A stretch of DNA of 64,000 bases from Bacteroides eggerthii (GTDB lineage: Bacteria > Bacteroidota > Bacteroidia > Bacteroidales > Bacteroidaceae), in assembly GCF_025146565.1 (NCBI RefSeq), contig NZ_CP102258.1:2574001-2638000 (forward strand). Reading direction: 5' to 3'. Shown one piece after another: positions 54,011 through 63,087 of the stretch. Numbering within the stretch: the stretch's first letter is position 1; every line of letters starts with the position of its first letter. A program made the position numbers and the translations under genes. The notes beneath the pieces are model-generated. The model did no database searches and was not told the origin of the DNA. It worked only from the letters and a program-made list of their open reading frames with translations.

Positions 54011-54631
54011 ATGGAAAAAATTGTAAAAAGGTTTTTTGACTTGATGCTGGCATTGATTCTGTTTATTCCGGTATCATTGGTGTTGATATGCGGAATTATC
54101 TTTGTGAAGGCGGTGTCGCCTGAGGCATCACCTATCTTCAAGCAAGAACGTGTGGGCTACAAGAACAAGCTGTTTGCTTTATACAAGCTTCGTTCGATGA
54201 CCAATGAGCGCGATGAGAACGGTGAGTTGCTGCCCGATGAGGTGCGATTGAAGAACTGGGGCAAAATTGTGCGCAAGACAAACATGGATGAACTCTTCCA
54301 AATATGGAATATTCTGAAGGGTGAGATGTCGTTTATCGGACCTCGTCCTATCTTGGCTAAAGAGATGCTGGTGATGACCGTGGCTGAGCAGCAGGAGCGT
54401 CAGTCGATGCGCCCTGGTATTACCGGTTGGGAGGCTGTACATGAGGGAGAGTCGGAGAACCGCCGACAGATGGCTGAGTTTGATCTTTACTATGTGCGTA
54501 ACTGGAACTTGAAACTGGATTGGCTGGTGTTCTATAAAACGTTTGCCATTGTACTCGGTTGTCAGCGTCCTGTTGATAGTGTGCGTGCCCCGAAAATGAC
54601 TGACGATCAAATTGTTGATCGAAAAGGATAA
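54011..54631 (+). CDS. Priming sugar-phosphate transferase (PglC/WcaJ C-terminal type)
   Basis: 206 residues: one N-terminal membrane helix (LMLALILFIPVSLVLICGIIF) and the catalytic domain with FKQERVGYKNKLFALYKLRSM, TNMDELFQIWNILKGEMSFIGPRP and MRPGITGWEAVHEGES. It is a monotopic phosphoglycosyltransferase that transfers a sugar phosphate to undecaprenyl phosphate to begin the repeat unit. Its size matches the small PglC-like class. It leads the final gene set of the operon, whose members may prepare or modify this first sugar. Confidence 0.92.
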   Translation: MEKIVKRFFDLMLALILFIPVSLVLICGIIFVKAVSPEASPIFKQERVGYKNKLFALYKLRSMTNERDENGELLPDEVRLKNWGKIVRKTNMDELFQIWNILKGEMSFIGPRPILAKEMLVMTVAEQQERQSMRPGITGWEAVHEGESENRRQMAEFDLYYVRNWNLKLDWLVFYKTFAIVLGCQRPVDSVRAPKMTDDQIVDRKG

Positions 54632-54637
54632 GCAAAG

Positions 54638-55606
54638 ATGGAAATAGGTTCATTCCTTGAGTTGCAACTGCCGAAAGATCGTGAACTCTACCGCCAAGAG
54701 ACTGATATTGCCAGACTGAACACTGGGCGCATGGGTATTTGGCATGCTTTTCGTGTAACCGGATGCAAACGCATTTGGATTCCGATTTACCAGTGTGACT
54801 CAATTCGCAAGACTTTTGAAAAGAAGGGTGTGGAGATGTGCTTCTATCATCAGGACAAAGACTGGAATCCGTTGGATATTGAAGTCAAAGAGGATGATGC
54901 GGTATTGTTGGTAAATTATTACGGCATCATGTCAAGCGAACGTATGACTGAATTAGCTAAGCCTTATGTGCATATCATCATCGATTGTGCACAGGCGTTC
55001 TTCTGCCATCCGGTGAAGGGGGCTTTGACTGTATATTCGTGTCGGAAATTTGTAGGTGTTCCTGATGGTGCATATGTTATTGGTAAGGATGCGCACAAGT
55101 ATGTGGAGGAATACCCGCAATGTTACAGTTCGGATACGGCAACTTTCCTTTTGAAGCGAATTGAATATGGCTGTGAGGGTAAGGGCTATGAGGCACGTAG
55201 TCTGAACGAGCATCGCATTGACACCGAGGATTGTATGCAGATGTCGAAACTGACCCGTACGCTGATGGATGCGGAAGATTATATCTACAACCAGCAGAAG
55301 CGTAAGGAAAATTTTACTTATGTGCATAGGTGTTTGAGTGGCATTAATAAGATTGAACCTACTCGTTATATGGATGAGGAGACCATTCCAATGGTGTATC
55401 CCTTGGTAGTGGAGGATGATGCATTGATTCAAAAGCTGTTTGCGGTCAAGCACTTCCAGGGACACTGGTGGAGTTATATTTGCGAGGAGCAATCTGTAGA
55501 GAGCTTTGAGTACTGGATTAGTCGCTACATTATTCCGATTACCATTGATCAGCGTTATGGTAAGGAGGAGATGGACTATCTGGTAAATGTAATCAAGAAT
55601 AAATAA
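54638..55606 (+). CDS. DegT-like PLP-fold protein
   Basis: 322 residues. The order of segments follows the sugar aminotransferase (DegT/DnrJ/EryC1) fold: LLVNYYGI, HIIIDCAQAFF and TVYSCRKFVGVPDGAYVIG, where K137 stands at the PLP-lysine position. Several usual motifs are weak and the N-terminus is short, so it may be a divergent or catalytically altered member. It starts 6 bp after the priming transferase and may aminate a keto-sugar for it. The call is by fold pattern, not strong identity. Confidence 0.62.
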   Translation: MEIGSFLELQLPKDRELYRQETDIARLNTGRMGIWHAFRVTGCKRIWIPIYQCDSIRKTFEKKGVEMCFYHQDKDWNPLDIEVKEDDAVLLVNYYGIMSSERMTELAKPYVHIIIDCAQAFFCHPVKGALTVYSCRKFVGVPDGAYVIGKDAHKYVEEYPQCYSSDTATFLLKRIEYGCEGKGYEARSLNEHRIDTEDCMQMSKLTRTLMDAEDYIYNQQKRKENFTYVHRCLSGINKIEPTRYMDEETIPMVYPLVVEDDALIQKLFAVKHFQGHWWSYICEEQSVESFEYWISRYIIPITIDQRYGKEEMDYLVNVIKNK

Positions 55607-55617
55607 ACTATATAACA

Positions 55618-56763
55618 ATGAATAATCAATACAACGGTCACCTGTGCATAGTGTTTGCACTGGAACACTATAATCCGCTGAACATGATTCGTGCCTTGGG
55701 CGAGAATGGTATCAATCCTGTTTACATCTCAGTGAAGCGTAGATACGAGGTGGCTACGAAGAGCAAGTATATTTCGGAGTTACATCGTGTGGACTCGGTA
55801 GAGGATGGTTTCCGTTTGCTGATGAAGCTGTATGGTCATCTGGCGGAGGAGACCGGTAAGAAACCTTACATTGTATTCTCGGACGATAAATCGGTGGGGT
55901 ACTTTGACTTGCACTATGATGAGTGGAAGGATAATTTTATCACTTACAATGCGGATCGTACAGGTAGAATCAACGAGTTTATGGACAAGTATGAGATTCA
56001 GTTGTTGGCAAAGAGGCATGGCTTCAATGTGCTGGATTCGTATGTGATCAGTAAGAAAGATGAACTGCCAGAGAATCTTTGGTACCCGATTATCACCAAG
56101 GACATTTCGCCAAACTCGGGTAGTTGGAAGTCTGATGTATATATATGTCAGAATGAGCAGGAACTTCGTGAGGCTATCGTTAAGATTGAGAGCCCGCTGA
56201 TTATGATCCAGCACTTTGTGGACAAACAGAATGAAATGGCGCTCGAAGGTTACTGTATCAACAAAGGTAAGGAGATGCAAATTGTGACTGAGATGAAGTG
56301 GAAATACTTGATTCAGGGTTACTACAGTCCTTATCATGATGTGAAGATGTTTGAGGATAAGGAGATGGAGAAGAAACTTCAGGCAATGTTCGAGGAAATC
56401 GGTTTTGAAGGTATATTTGAGGTGGAATTCCTGATTGATAAGGAGGGTATATATTACTTTATGGAAATTAACTTTCGTGCTTCGGCTTGGAATCCGACGG
56501 GAAAGTTTGTCGGTATGCCTTTGCCTTACCTTTGGATCAAGGGTATGGAGAATGGCTGTATTGATCCAGCTGACCGCAAGGAGTTTGAGCCTTTTACTAG
56601 TATGAGTGAAGTGATTGACTATGCTAAGCGTGTAGAGGGCGGTATGTGTTCGTTTGCCGAGTGGCTTCGCGATTTCAAAGACGCCAAGTGTGTATATCTC
56701 TACGACAAGGAGGATCGTGGCCCTTGGGATGAGGTGATTAAGAACTGGGAAAACTTTAAGTAA
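55618..56763 (+). CDS. ATP-grasp ligase
   Basis: 381 residues with a pre-ATP-grasp Rossmann-like domain (HLCIVFALEHYNPLNMIRALGENG) and an ATP-grasp core: YPIITKDISPNSGSWKSDV, then EGIFEVEFLIDKEGIYYFMEINFRASAW. The E-x-N pair in MEINFRAS is the metal-binding site. These enzymes join a carboxylate to an amine or similar nucleophile through an acyl phosphate. In this context it could attach an amino acid to an amino sugar or to a uronic acid. The substrates are unknown. Confidence 0.78.
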   Translation: MNNQYNGHLCIVFALEHYNPLNMIRALGENGINPVYISVKRRYEVATKSKYISELHRVDSVEDGFRLLMKLYGHLAEETGKKPYIVFSDDKSVGYFDLHYDEWKDNFITYNADRTGRINEFMDKYEIQLLAKRHGFNVLDSYVISKKDELPENLWYPIITKDISPNSGSWKSDVYICQNEQELREAIVKIESPLIMIQHFVDKQNEMALEGYCINKGKEMQIVTEMKWKYLIQGYYSPYHDVKMFEDKEMEKKLQAMFEEIGFEGIFEVEFLIDKEGIYYFMEINFRASAWNPTGKFVGMPLPYLWIKGMENGCIDPADRKEFEPFTSMSEVIDYAKRVEGGMCSFAEWLRDFKDAKCVYLYDKEDRGPWDEVIKNWENFK

Positions 56764-56764
56764 T

Positions 56765-57652
56765 ATGAAGAAAGTAATGCTCATTGGCATCGGTGGATAT
56801 ATCGGTGGTAAGTTTACAGAATATATTAATAAAAACTATCCTGGCTGGCAGATAGATGCGGTAGATAGTATGAACCGAAAGTGGGTGGAGGCTGACTTCC
56901 ACGGATATGACGCGGTTTATAATGTGAGCGGTTTGGCTCATGCAAATGCACGTCAGGGTAGTGAGGAACAGTATTATGCTGTGAATGGTCAGCTACCTAT
57001 CGATGTAGCAACCAAGACAAAAAACGAGGGTGTACCTATGTTCGTACAGATGAGTAGTCAGATTGTGTATGGCGATATGAGCGGATTGGGCGAGGAGAAG
57101 ATAATTACGGCAGAGACTATACCATCTGAACCTACTATCTACGGCAAGAGTAAGATGATGGCAGAAAGAGGATTACAGAAGCTGGTGGATGATACATTTC
57201 AGATTGCTATCATACGTCCACCATTAATCTATAGCGAGTTTGCACGTGACAACTTTCCTCGTCTGGTGAATTTTGCAAAGAAGATGCCTGTTTTCCCTAA
57301 ACTGGAAAACAGGCAGAGTATGGTATATGTGGACAATCTTTGTGAGTTGATATGTCTGATTATTGAGAACAATAAGGGGGGTATTTATTATCCGCAGCAG
57401 GAATGCTACATTGAGGTTAGTAAGATTGTAGCTGACATAGCCAAGGCTGTGGGTAACAAGATGTGGCAGACTCGCATCTTCAATCCTGTTCTTCGTTTGT
57501 TGAGCAAAGTACCTCAGTTGGGCTTTATCCATAAAGCGTTCGGCAGCATTGTGTACGATATGGAGTTGTCGAACCACTTTGATGGCAGATATCGTGTGGT
57601 GAGTTACGAGGAGAGTATTCGCAGAATCGCTAATGCACATATGGTTGTGTAA
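56765..57652 (+). CDS. NAD-dependent sugar epimerase/dehydratase
   Basis: Short-chain (extended SDR) protein, 295 residues. The NAD motif is GIGGYIGGKF, the catalytic Ser region is QMSSQIVYG and the Tyr-Lys pair is in YGKSKMMAE. The size and pattern fit 4-epimerases or 4-ketoreductases that act on nucleotide hexoses. It starts 1 bp after the ATP-grasp gene. Bacteroides capsule operons commonly pair such an enzyme with the priming transferase. Confidence 0.82.
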   Translation: MKKVMLIGIGGYIGGKFTEYINKNYPGWQIDAVDSMNRKWVEADFHGYDAVYNVSGLAHANARQGSEEQYYAVNGQLPIDVATKTKNEGVPMFVQMSSQIVYGDMSGLGEEKIITAETIPSEPTIYGKSKMMAERGLQKLVDDTFQIAIIRPPLIYSEFARDNFPRLVNFAKKMPVFPKLENRQSMVYVDNLCELICLIIENNKGGIYYPQQECYIEVSKIVADIAKAVGNKMWQTRIFNPVLRLLSKVPQLGFIHKAFGSIVYDMELSNHFDGRYRVVSYEESIRRIANAHMVV

Positions 57653-57707
57653 CCCTTGCTTATGATGGTTGAAGAATACCCACTTATGAATTTAATTAAA
57701 TAATAGC

Positions 57708-58385
57708 ATGAAATACTTACTTGTAGTTGCTCATCCTGACGATGAGACTCTTGGTTCTGGTGCTTCGATGTGGAAATGGTCGCATAATGGTGATATTATT
57801 GATGTGTGCATTATGTGTACAGAGGCAAAGGCACGTGCATTCCGTCCGGAGGACAATGAACTTGAGGATGATACGAATGCATCGAATAAGTTCCTTGGGG
57901 TGAACAAGATTTATGAGGGAATTTTTCCGAACATCGAAATGAACACTGTGCCTCACCTGAAACTGGTACAGTTCATTGAGTCTGCTATCAAGGAGAGCGA
58001 GCCGGATGTGGTAATCACGCATCATCCTGCTGATACAAACAACGATCACTTACAGACTTCAATGGCGTGTCAGGAGGCTATTCGCCTGTTCCAGCGCAGA
58101 CCAGAGGTTAAACGTGTAAAGGAATTCTGGTATATGGAAGTTCCGTCATGTTCGGAATGGGCCATTAACAGTGCTATGAATTTGTTTCGTCCAAATTGTT
58201 ATGTAGAAGTGGAAAAAGAGGGGATTGATGCTAAAATAAAAGCATTGTCTATGTATAGAGGTGTGATGCGTCCTTATCCGCATCCACGTTCTGCTGAATA
58301 TATCTACGGGTTGGCAGCAGTCAGAGGTAGTCAATGGGGAGTGAATTATGCGGAAGCATTTGAAGTTGTACTACGAACTTATTAA
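57708..58385 (+). CDS. PIG-L family deacetylase
   Basis: 225 residues. The zinc motif AHPDDETLG at the N-terminus and HHPADTNNDH define the family, which removes N-acetyl groups from GlcNAc-type sugars. It has no signal peptide, so it is a cytoplasmic enzyme acting on a nucleotide sugar or lipid-linked sugar. It is the last gene of the capsule operon. Deacetylation would free an amine that the ATP-grasp or GNAT protein could then re-acylate. A hairpin terminator follows 145 bp later. Confidence 0.88.
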   Translation: MKYLLVVAHPDDETLGSGASMWKWSHNGDIIDVCIMCTEAKARAFRPEDNELEDDTNASNKFLGVNKIYEGIFPNIEMNTVPHLKLVQFIESAIKESEPDVVITHHPADTNNDHLQTSMACQEAIRLFQRRPEVKRVKEFWYMEVPSCSEWAINSAMNLFRPNCYVEVEKEGIDAKIKALSMYRGVMRPYPHPRSAEYIYGLAAVRGSQWGVNYAEAFEVVLRTY

Positions 58386-58529
58386 ATAATAATACATAAT
58401 AATAAGAGATAATAACTGATAGATAAATAATAGTTGAAAATCAAAAGATATTCATAATTGAAGTAAAATGTGTTTGATAGAACTTTTACTCTGTTTACAT
58501 ATGAAATTAATATGTTATAAACTACTTTT

Positions 58530-58558
58530 AGAAAACAGCCTCCATCGGGCTGTTTTCT
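58530..58558 (+). terminator. Capsule operon terminator
   Basis: AGAAAACAGCC and its exact 11-bp complement with a 7-nt loop, followed by TTTG. It marks the right end of the locus. Confidence 0.8.
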
Positions 58559-58744
58559 TTGTTTATACTTCATCTTTGTATCGCAATTGTTTGCTGAAAA
58601 AATATCGAAGAAGTTTTCGTCGATTCGGATTGATGTTCTGAATGTGATCTGTAACCTGATGTTTACAATGAGGATGCATTGGTTGAATAGTCGTTACGGT
58701 GCGGTTGAATTGCAGGGTAAAATACTTCAAGACAAAAAAAATAC

Positions 58745-58752
58745 TATCTTTG
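58745..58752 (+). promoter_or_regulatory. Promoter -7 box upstream of the WbuC-like gene
   Basis: TATCTTTG, a perfect TAnnTTTG, lies 108 bp before the start codon. There is no TTTG at the -33 distance. Confidence 0.5.
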
Positions 58753-58860
58753 TGGCGTTCTACTAAAAGCATATAAGTGCGGATCGTAAGGTAAATATTT
58801 GATTCTCAGTTGTGCTACTATTAGACGTAAATATTTGTACAAAGTTTACTTAACAACAAC

Positions 58861-59250
58861 ATGATAATAGACAATCAATTACTGGATCAGGTATCCGGTC
58901 AGGCCAAAGAGAGTGAACGGTTGCGTATGAACTTCAATTTGCATGAAACTTTGGACGCCAAAGCACAACGGTTGCTTAATGCGTTGGAAGTAGGGACTGC
59001 GCTGCCCATACATCGGCATCGGCATACAGCAGAAACCTATATTCTACTGCGTGGGCACATTAATGTGATGTTCTACAATGCTGATGGGGGAGAGAGGGAG
59101 CGCTATGAACTGTATCCCGGAAATGGAATTTATGGGGTTCATATTCCGAAAGGGCAGTGGCATACTTTGGAAGTTCTGGAACCTTCCGTTATATTTGAAG
59201 TGAAGGATGGACCGTATATGCCTTTAGATAAGGAAGATATTTTAGAGTAA
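58861..59250 (+). CDS. wbuC: WbuC-type cupin-fold protein
   Basis: 129 residues. It has the WbuC N-terminus (DQVSGQAKESERLRMNFNLHET) and a cupin barrel with metal ligands in PIHRHRHTAETYILLRG and the later HTLEV. Members of this family occur beside O-antigen and capsule clusters; the reaction is not established. Here it lies outside the operon terminator, with its own promoter. It has 73 bp to the next gene. Confidence 0.83.
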   Translation: MIIDNQLLDQVSGQAKESERLRMNFNLHETLDAKAQRLLNALEVGTALPIHRHRHTAETYILLRGHINVMFYNADGGERERYELYPGNGIYGVHIPKGQWHTLEVLEPSVIFEVKDGPYMPLDKEDILE

Positions 59251-59287
59251 CTGTTCGTCCGGTCTTTTTGAAGTATCTCTTTTTTTG

Positions 59288-59295
59288 TATCTTTG
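59288..59295 (+). promoter_or_regulatory. Promoter -7 box of the second acyltransferase gene
   Basis: TATCTTTG, 28 bp before the start codon. A TTTG at 59267-59270 lies 17 bp upstream, a little closer than usual. Confidence 0.6.
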
Positions 59296-59323
59296 CGTGC
59301 TAAATAAACATCTTAATATCTGA

Positions 59324-60472
59324 ATGAACACGCAAAACTCTTATCTTGCCTCGAAACCGCATTATGAAATACTCGATGGGCTTCGTGGTGTAGCAGCAGT
59401 CATGGTTGTAATTTTTCATCTTTTTGAAGCACATGCGGGCGGCAATCACTTGGAACAGATTATCAACCATGGTTATTTGGCGGTAGACTTTTTCTTTATG
59501 CTTTCCGGCTTTGTTATAGGTTATGCCTATGATGATCGTTGGAACCGGATGAGTACCGTCACTTTTTTCAAACGACGTATTATACGTTTGCATCCGATGG
59601 TTATAGTAGGGAGTATCGTAGGGGCGGTATTTTTCTTTTTTCAGGAGTCTCCTTGTTTCCCGCCCATCCAAAATACAACGGTAGGAACTATGTTATTGGT
59701 TATGCTGCTGGGATGTACTTTACTTCCGCTTCCTTTGAAATGGGACATTCGCGGTTGGGCGGAGATGCATCCGCTGAATGCTCCGGCTTGGTCGCTTTAT
59801 TTTGAATACATAGGTAATATCCTTTATGCGCTATTCGTTCGGCGATTCAGCAAAACAGCTTTGACTGTTTTAGTCTTGATAGCCGGATGTTTTACGGTAC
59901 ATTATTGCCTCACAGCACCAACAGGAGATATCGTTGGCGGTTGGTCGTTGAATTGGAGACAGCAATATGTGGGAATTGTTCGATTGATGTATCCATTCTT
60001 CGGCGGACTGCTGTTGTTCCGATTGGGATGGTTGGTTCACATTAAAAAACGTGCCTTCTGGTGGTGTAGCCTGATGATTGTAGTGATCTTGTCTTTTCCT
60101 CGTTTGGGTGGAGAAAATCACTTCTGGATGAATGGGCTGTACGAGGCTTGCTGCATACTGTTTGTTTTTCCTGTGATTGTCTCTATGGGGGCTGGAGGGA
60201 AAATAACCGGTAAACGTTCCACTAAAATGTGCAAGTTCTTGGGAGATATTTCATATCCGGTATATATAACGCACTATCCATTGATATACACTTATACGGC
60301 ATGGGTATGTAATAATAATGCAACTTTGGCGGAGGGTATACCTTATATGATATTAACCTTTGCCGGATCTTTCATTCTTGCTTATGCTTGCTTAAAACTT
60401 TATGATGAGCCTATACGCAGTTGGTTGACAAACCGTTTCCTGAAAGGAAAGAGGAAAGAAGCCAAATGTTGA
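59324..60472 (+). CDS. Membrane O-acyltransferase, acyltransferase family 3
   Basis: 382 residues with ten or so hydrophobic helices. The N-terminal signature is complete: YEILDGLRGVAAVMVVIFHLFE with catalytic His, then GYLAVDFFFMLSGFVIGYAYDDRW and FFKRRIIRLHP. It would transfer an acyl group, usually acetyl, to a glycan or sugar at the inner membrane. Unlike the acyltransferase inside the capsule operon it is intact and has its own promoter. The substrate is unknown. Confidence 0.9.
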   Translation: MNTQNSYLASKPHYEILDGLRGVAAVMVVIFHLFEAHAGGNHLEQIINHGYLAVDFFFMLSGFVIGYAYDDRWNRMSTVTFFKRRIIRLHPMVIVGSIVGAVFFFFQESPCFPPIQNTTVGTMLLVMLLGCTLLPLPLKWDIRGWAEMHPLNAPAWSLYFEYIGNILYALFVRRFSKTALTVLVLIAGCFTVHYCLTAPTGDIVGGWSLNWRQQYVGIVRLMYPFFGGLLLFRLGWLVHIKKRAFWWCSLMIVVILSFPRLGGENHFWMNGLYEACCILFVFPVIVSMGAGGKITGKRSTKMCKFLGDISYPVYITHYPLIYTYTAWVCNNNATLAEGIPYMILTFAGSFILAYACLKLYDEPIRSWLTNRFLKGKRKEAKC

Positions 60473-60493
60473 TTATCAATTATGATATTATAA

Positions 60494-60531
60494 AAATGCC
60501 CCGATGCTAATCACATTGCACCGGGGCATTT
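60494..60531. terminator. Bidirectional terminator between acyltransferase and hsp20
   Basis: AAATGCCCCG and its exact complement with an inner TGC/GCA pair lie between two convergent genes. A T/A-rich flank is present on the minus-strand exit side, and the hairpin can serve both genes. Confidence 0.8.
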
Positions 60532-60549
60532 CCCTAATTACCAGTTACT

Positions 60550-60999
60550 TTATTTCACGTCAATGAATCTTTTAGCTTTTTCTTTTTCCTGTTCAGTGAA
60601 TTTCGGCAAATTGATATTCAATACGCCATTTTCTACTTGGGCGGAAATCTTTTCTTTGTCAACATCATCCGGAAGGATCATTGTCTGTTGGAATTTGGAA
60701 TATGAAAACTCGCGACGCAGATAGCGACCTTCTCTCTTTTCATCTTTATTGCCTTCTTCCTTGCTTTCCGTTTTCTTCTCCATGCTGATGACCAGGTTGT
60801 TTTCTTCATCGATATGAACGTTGAAGTCTTCCTTTGTCATGCCGGGAGCTGCCAACTCTACTTTGTATTCTTTTTCTGTTTCAAACACATTGATGGCAGG
60901 TGCAGTTGCATTGGCTTTTACCATCCAATCGTTGTCAAAGAAATCGTTAAAGATACTTGGTAACCAATTCTGAGTTCTTCTTACAGGCATCATAATCAT
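60550..60999 (-). CDS. Small heat-shock protein, Hsp20 family
   Basis: Alpha-crystallin-type holdase, up to 149 residues. The N-terminal arm (NWLPSIFNDFFDNDWM) is followed by the crystallin domain from about residue 35 (APAINVFETEKEYKVELAAPGM) to NGVLNINLPK. The dimer-forming charged loop (ESKEEGNKDEKREGRYLRREFSYSKF) is present. Several ATGs are near the start. The AGGAG in front has better spacing to the ATG at 60993, which would make it two residues shorter. It is a single-gene unit bounded by the terminator. Confidence 0.93.
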   Translation of the reverse strand: MIMMPVRRTQNWLPSIFNDFFDNDWMVKANATAPAINVFETEKEYKVELAAPGMTKEDFNVHIDEENNLVISMEKKTESKEEGNKDEKREGRYLRREFSYSKFQQTMILPDDVDKEKISAQVENGVLNINLPKFTEQEKEKAKRFIDVK

Positions 61000-61240
61000 A
61001 GTCTCCTATCTTTTAAAAGTTATACATTCAGTTTGTTCTGAACTTCGGTTTTCGTTGTTTCCAGATGTCCGTCTTTCGGCTTTTATCATTTGTTTTCCGA
61101 ACCGTCGTTCACTTGGTATATCGCAAACTGCATGCCAATAGGTTAGTGTTGACTTTATTGACTATTTGTCATAAAGATGCTGACTATTTTACTTATATAA
61201 TGCCAATATTACTATCTTTTTATTTAATTTTGTTTGATTT
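61000..61240. other. Intergenic region between alaX-like gene and hsp20
   Basis: 241 bp, AT-rich toward the right. It holds a good AGGAG ribosome site for hsp20 just upstream of 61000. No consensus -7 box or heat-shock inverted repeat is seen. Confidence 0.4.
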
Positions 61241-61708
61241 TCATACTAATTTAAAACGTATCCGCCAGCGCTTGTTCTCTCCATCCCAATCGTGGCTGAT
61301 AATTTTGAATGTGCCTATTTCGGATGTATTGGCAACATGCGTGCCGATGCAAAGACATTCATCGTAATCGCCTACTTTTACTACGCGTACAGTTTCTGAA
61401 GCGTCTTCCGGCAAGCGTTTCAAGTCGAAACGTCCTTTTGCCTCTTCCTGAGTGATGAATTCGGTAGTAACAGGGAGATGCTGCATTATTATTTGGTTTA
61501 CCGTATTTTCCAGATTCTTGATTTGTTCTTCTGTGGGGCAAGCTGTCAAACGGTAGTCTAGTTTGCTTTTTTTGCGCTCTATGTGTGCTGAGACAGAGCG
61601 TCCACAGCCGAATAGTCTTATCATTGTCTGGTTAATGATGTGTTCGCAGGTGTGCATAGGGGGATACTCCTGCTTATTGTGCTCGTTGAGCTGAATAGTT
61701 TGTTCCAT
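61241..61708 (-). CDS. AlaX-like alanyl-tRNA editing domain protein
   Basis: 155 residues, a free-standing second additional domain of threonyl/alanyl-tRNA synthetases. Zinc ligands appear in HTCEHIINQ and CIGTHVANTSEIG, the HxxxH and CxxxH signature. Such proteins hydrolyse Ser or Gly mischarged on tRNA-Ala (or similar) in the cytoplasm. It lacks the N-terminal glycine-rich domain of longer AlaX forms. It follows the DUF169-GNAT gene by 15 bp and is probably cotranscribed with it. Confidence 0.85.
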   Translation of the reverse strand: MEQTIQLNEHNKQEYPPMHTCEHIINQTMIRLFGCGRSVSAHIERKKSKLDYRLTACPTEEQIKNLENTVNQIIMQHLPVTTEFITQEEAKGRFDLKRLPEDASETVRVVKVGDYDECLCIGTHVANTSEIGTFKIISHDWDGENKRWRIRFKLV

Positions 61709-61723
61709 AAATTACTTGTTTCT

Positions 61724-63019
61724 TTAGAATGATGCTTCTATTTCTTCTTTTAATATACTGTAAACATGTACATCGGTATACTCTCCCGACGCTAACAATT
61801 CACCGGCGCGTTCCGTCCCTTCGAGCCGAAAGCCCAATCGAAGAGGGATACCATTGCTTGCCGCATTGCCTGTGGCACAACGGATTTGTATGCGCTTTAT
61901 TTCTTTTGTCTCAATGGCCCATCGACATAAGCAGCGAACGCACTGGGTCATGATGCCGCGATGTTGATACTCCGGTAGGAGCCAATATCCGATTTCCGTA
62001 CGATGATTGGCAAAGTCGGAGAAATGAAACCCTATTAATCCGCAGATTTCATTATGCTCGTTCCAGATGCCGAATATAGGTTCGTAGCGGTCATCAGGAG
62101 CAGAAAGTACGCCTTTTAGGAACTCCTCTTCGTCGGTCGTAGATTTCAGAGTGTCGACAAATGGCAACCAGATACGCATATAATCCCGATGTGTATCGAT
62201 GGCGTGATAAATAGCGGCAGCGTCTTCTATCCTCACTTCACGTAGCTGTATATCAGGCAGAATCCTGAATGAAACGGCAGGACGATTGGAAGAGACTTCT
62301 TCTTGAGGGCTTTTTTGTATCCTTTCTTTAACCTTTCCCCACGCATGCGTATCGAACAGGCAACTTTCGCGCATTGTGTGGTACATCACTTTGAATCGTG
62401 ACATCGGAACAGCAAAACTTAATATGTCTGCTTCGAAACAGGGACGGACAGACGGATCGAAGAATCCTAAGAAAGTACGTCTTCCTTGCTTTTGATTTTC
62501 GAGAATCGTTTGGGTCACAACAGAACAGCATCCTGAGCCGAATGGAGATGAAACCGTATCCGGTGCATTGTTGTCATAATATGCCCAGGTGGCCAAGCCC
62601 GATAGAATGTCAGGAGTAGCGAGGAATAATATGCCTTCCACATCATCAAAAGAGGATATTCGGTCTATGCGTGCAAAATGCAGGTAATTTTTCTTGGCTT
62701 TGGGCACTTGGATTTCCCGAATGAAGTCGGTTACCATTTCGGGAGTTCTCTTATATTTTTCTTTTAGGGATACGAAGTTAGGAACATGTTCCGGCATTTC
62801 CGTAAATCCGGTGTAGAACTTTCCGCCACCGCAGCCCATTGTCTCTGCATTAAGGCTGACTGTCTTTCCTTCTCTGACTAACTTCATGCATTTGAACAAG
62901 CAACCGTTTATTTTCTCTGTTGGAGCTTCCAATCGGTCGGAGTACCAGAATGTGATGGGGAGTTCAGCTTGCATGCCGAATGCTTCCTGATAGTTACTGA
63001 TGAAAGTGTGTATATCCAT
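61724..63019 (-). CDS. DUF169 - GNAT fusion protein
   Basis: 431 residues in two parts. Residues 1-230 match DUF169, with its conserved cysteine segments CLFKCMKLV, MGCGGGKF and FGSGCCSVV. Residues 260-425 are a RimJ/RimL-type GNAT acetyltransferase (LREVRIEDAAAIYHAIDTHRDYMRIWLPF, then EIGYWLLPEYQHRGIMTQCVRCLCRWA). GNAT proteins of this branch acetylate protein N-termini, sugars or antibiotics. The joint protein could couple a cysteine-based sensing domain to acetylation, but no function is established. TATCTTTA on the minus strand (63047-63054) may be its -7 box. Confidence 0.8.
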   Translation of the reverse strand: MDIHTFISNYQEAFGMQAELPITFWYSDRLEAPTEKINGCLFKCMKLVREGKTVSLNAETMGCGGGKFYTGFTEMPEHVPNFVSLKEKYKRTPEMVTDFIREIQVPKAKKNYLHFARIDRISSFDDVEGILFLATPDILSGLATWAYYDNNAPDTVSSPFGSGCCSVVTQTILENQKQGRRTFLGFFDPSVRPCFEADILSFAVPMSRFKVMYHTMRESCLFDTHAWGKVKERIQKSPQEEVSSNRPAVSFRILPDIQLREVRIEDAAAIYHAIDTHRDYMRIWLPFVDTLKSTTDEEEFLKGVLSAPDDRYEPIFGIWNEHNEICGLIGFHFSDFANHRTEIGYWLLPEYQHRGIMTQCVRCLCRWAIETKEIKRIQIRCATGNAASNGIPLRLGFRLEGTERAGELLASGEYTDVHVYSILKEEIEASF

Positions 63020-63087
63020 TTCTTTTCCTTTCTTTTTATTTTAAGGTAAAGATAATGAATATTTCAAGGAATGAAAAGTATAGACAT

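Larger units (their letters stand above)
58386..58860. other. Intergenic region behind the capsule operon
   Basis: 475 bp with the operon terminator at 58530-58558 and a plus-strand promoter at 58745. Between them I see no convincing gene on either strand. Confidence 0.55.

Noticed and set aside
55780..56790. 336-codon minus-strand frame opposite the ATP-grasp gene
   Set aside because: Antisense of a conserved gene, Leu/His/Ile-rich, no recognisable motif.
57376..57381. G6 run in the epimerase gene as a slippage site
   Set aside because: Six bases is not clearly above background; a G6 also occurs in carA near 16324.
58382..58772. Small minus-strand frames behind the capsule operon
   Set aside because: AT-rich, no family resemblance, and they overlap the terminator hairpin.
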